A DNA stretch of 64,000 bases. Origin: Gracilibacillus orientalis. GTDB lineage: Bacteria > Bacillota > Bacilli > Bacillales > Amphibacillaceae. The notes below the pieces were generated by a model. It was not told where the DNA came from and ran no database searches. It worked only from the letters and a program-made list of their open reading frames with translations. Positions 62,993 through 64,000 of this stretch are shown here, in pieces. Every line of letters begins with the position of its first letter. The stretch's first letter is position 1. A program made the translations under genes and the position numbers. Location: assembly GCF_900114645.1 (NCBI RefSeq), contig NZ_FOTR01000001.1:710497-774496 (forward strand). Reading direction: 5' to 3'.

Positions 62993-64000
62993 CTATGACT
63001 GTCTACGACGGCCAAATACTCTTGCGGCAATACCAGCTAATAGAGCTGCAAGCCCTCCAGCAAAGTAAGTCCAAGTATTGGTAGCTGTATCGGGAAGTTC
63101 GTTATCATCTGTATCATTATCTGTTGATGCAGATGAATCATCTGTGTCAGAATCACTATCTGTGTCTGTGTTAGAACCACTATCACTGTCAGTGTCTGTG
63201 TCAGAATTATTATCTGTGTCAGTATCTGTATCAGAATCGCTATCTGCGTCTGCGTCTGCATCGGCGTCTGCGTCACCATCAGCAGGATCTTCAGGTACGA
63301 TGACTGACTCTGAATCATTGGCATTTCCAAACTCATCTGTTGCAATGATGGTTAATTCATCTCCAGCCTCAACAGTATCTCCTGAAACAGCGAGTGTATA
63401 TACACCAGCCTCACTATCGTAAGTAACTTCATCAGTTACTGTTTCTCCTTCACTATTTTCAAGAGAAACTTTAGTTAATGGTTCATCTGATTCAAATGAA
63501 ATTTCATAATCAGATTCACTATCACCATCGATTGTAATACTATCTAATACTGGTGCATCTGCATCTGGTTCAGTCGGCTCATCATCTTCATCCAATACTG
63601 TGACAAATGTGGATTCACCTTCGTTTCCATCCTCATTAACCTGATACAATTCTACAACGGTACCTGCAGACAATGGCTCATCTACTTCAAGTGCGAATAC
63701 TGTATTATCATTTGGAACGACTGTGGCAAATGTTTGAAATTCAGGAGCTGTAACTTCCATTTCACCAATTACCTCTCCGTTAACTACTGCATAAACAGTT
63801 GCACCTTCTAGTCCAAGACCATAGATTACATCATCGCCATCGTAAATATTATTCACTTCTGGTACATCTGGGTAGACTTCATCCGCATCAGGATCGTTTG
63901 GATCTAATGGGTCTGTTCCATTATCTACTTCGTCTCCATCGTTGACACCATCGCCATCAGAGTCAGCATTTTCTGGATCTGTACCTAAGTCTGCTTCTTC
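62993..64000 (-). CDS. LPXTG-anchored acidic surface protein, C-terminal part
   Basis: The frame is open to base 64000, so the start lies outside; an internal ATG at 63856 is not the start. From the visible N-side: thrombospondin type 3-like Ca-binding repeats (DSDGDGVNDGDEVDNGTDP), a beta-sandwich segment, an Ig-like domain (ITIDGDSESDYEISFES ... ATDEFGNAND), a linker of Asp with Ala, Ser or Thr (ADADADADSDSDTDTD), then the sortase signal LPDTATN, a hydrophobic helix and a basic tail (FGRRRQS). It is bound to peptidoglycan by sortase A. The Asp-rich linker resembles the SD stalks of staphylococcal adhesins. The ligand is unknown. Confidence 0.88.
   Translation of the reverse strand, partial: EEADLGTDPENADSDGDGVNDGDEVDNGTDPLDPNDPDADEVYPDVPEVNNIYDGDDVIYGLGLEGATVYAVVNGEVIGEMEVTAPEFQTFATVVPNDNTVFALEVDEPLSAGTVVELYQVNEDGNEGESTFVTVLDEDDEPTEPDADAPVLDSITIDGDSESDYEISFESDEPLTKVSLENSEGETVTDEVTYDSEAGVYTLAVSGDTVEAGDELTIIATDEFGNANDSESVIVPEDPADGDADADADADADSDSDTDTDTDNNSDTDTDSDSGSNTDTDSDSDTDDSSASTDNDTDDNELPDTATNTWTYFAGGLAALLAGIAARVFGRRRQS

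Noticed and set aside
63078..63422. Plus-strand Ser-rich open frame opposite the LPXTG gene
   Set aside because: It is the complement of the Asp-rich stalk; the low-complexity composition keeps the frame open, and it has no ribosome site.

Overview
The window reads as a low-GC Gram-positive chromosome, most likely a salt-tolerant Bacillaceae (Gracilibacillus/Oceanobacillus/Virgibacillus-like). The clues are AGGAGG-type ribosome binding sites, sigma-A promoters, CcpA cre-like sites, YesM/YesN two-component systems, LacI-controlled sugar operons, an LPXTG surface protein and a very acidic secreted protein. The genus is an inference; no rRNA or tRNA gene was seen. Almost the whole window is devoted to scavenging plant and microbial glycans.

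Layout. (1) 1-6345: the 5' part of an LplB-type permease gene, then a yesM-yesN-SBP-yesL operon, all on the minus strand. (2) 6568-20605: a fructan (levan/inulin) locus on the minus strand. It holds a 1261-aa secreted multidomain GH32 fructanase, its LacI regulator with two perfect operators, two intracellular GH32 enzymes (one with a variant active-site motif), a two-permease ABC importer with lipoprotein, and a second LacI regulator with its own operators. A decayed levanase and a nuclease fragment lie inside it. (3) 21313-23800: a MATE-like membrane protein, a Q/N-rich small protein and a VOC protein. (4) 24038-28684: a plus-strand RpiR regulator, then PfkB kinase, fructose-type PTS IIBC and IIA, and class II aldolase (fructose or tagatose route). 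(5) 28702-32574: an MFS exporter, a 37-aa membrane protein, a YdcF-like protein and a D-2-hydroxyacid dehydrogenase, with two copies of a structured dispersed repeat. (6) 32712-44017: a second ABC importer followed by a GH20 hexosaminidase remnant, a second YesMN pair and, divergently, a four-gene operon (amidohydrolase, DgaE, DgaF, KdgK). Together these fit uptake and catabolism of an N-acylated amino-sugar acid such as N-acetylglucosaminate. (7) 44120-50801: GH31 alpha-xylosidase/alpha-glucosidase, a third ABC importer and its LacI regulator with three operators. (8) 51076-53915: a TRAP transporter. (9) 54041-57902: thioredoxin-like protein, methyltransferase, secreted pectate lyase, XRE regulator. 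(10) 58060-64000: AraC regulator, two tandem paralogs of an unrecognised family with a dead XRE gene between them, and the 3' part of an LPXTG-anchored protein.

How it works together. Secreted enzymes (fructanase, pectate lyase) cut polymers outside the cell. ABC, PTS and TRAP systems import the pieces. Intracellular GH32, GH31 and the amino-acid-sugar enzymes feed them to glycolysis. None of the ABC operons carries an ATPase, so a shared MsmX-type ATPase encoded elsewhere is implied. Each operon has its own regulator, and several promoters also carry cre-like sites for CcpA. The fructan and amino-sugar regions contain gene remnants, so the locus is still being remodelled.
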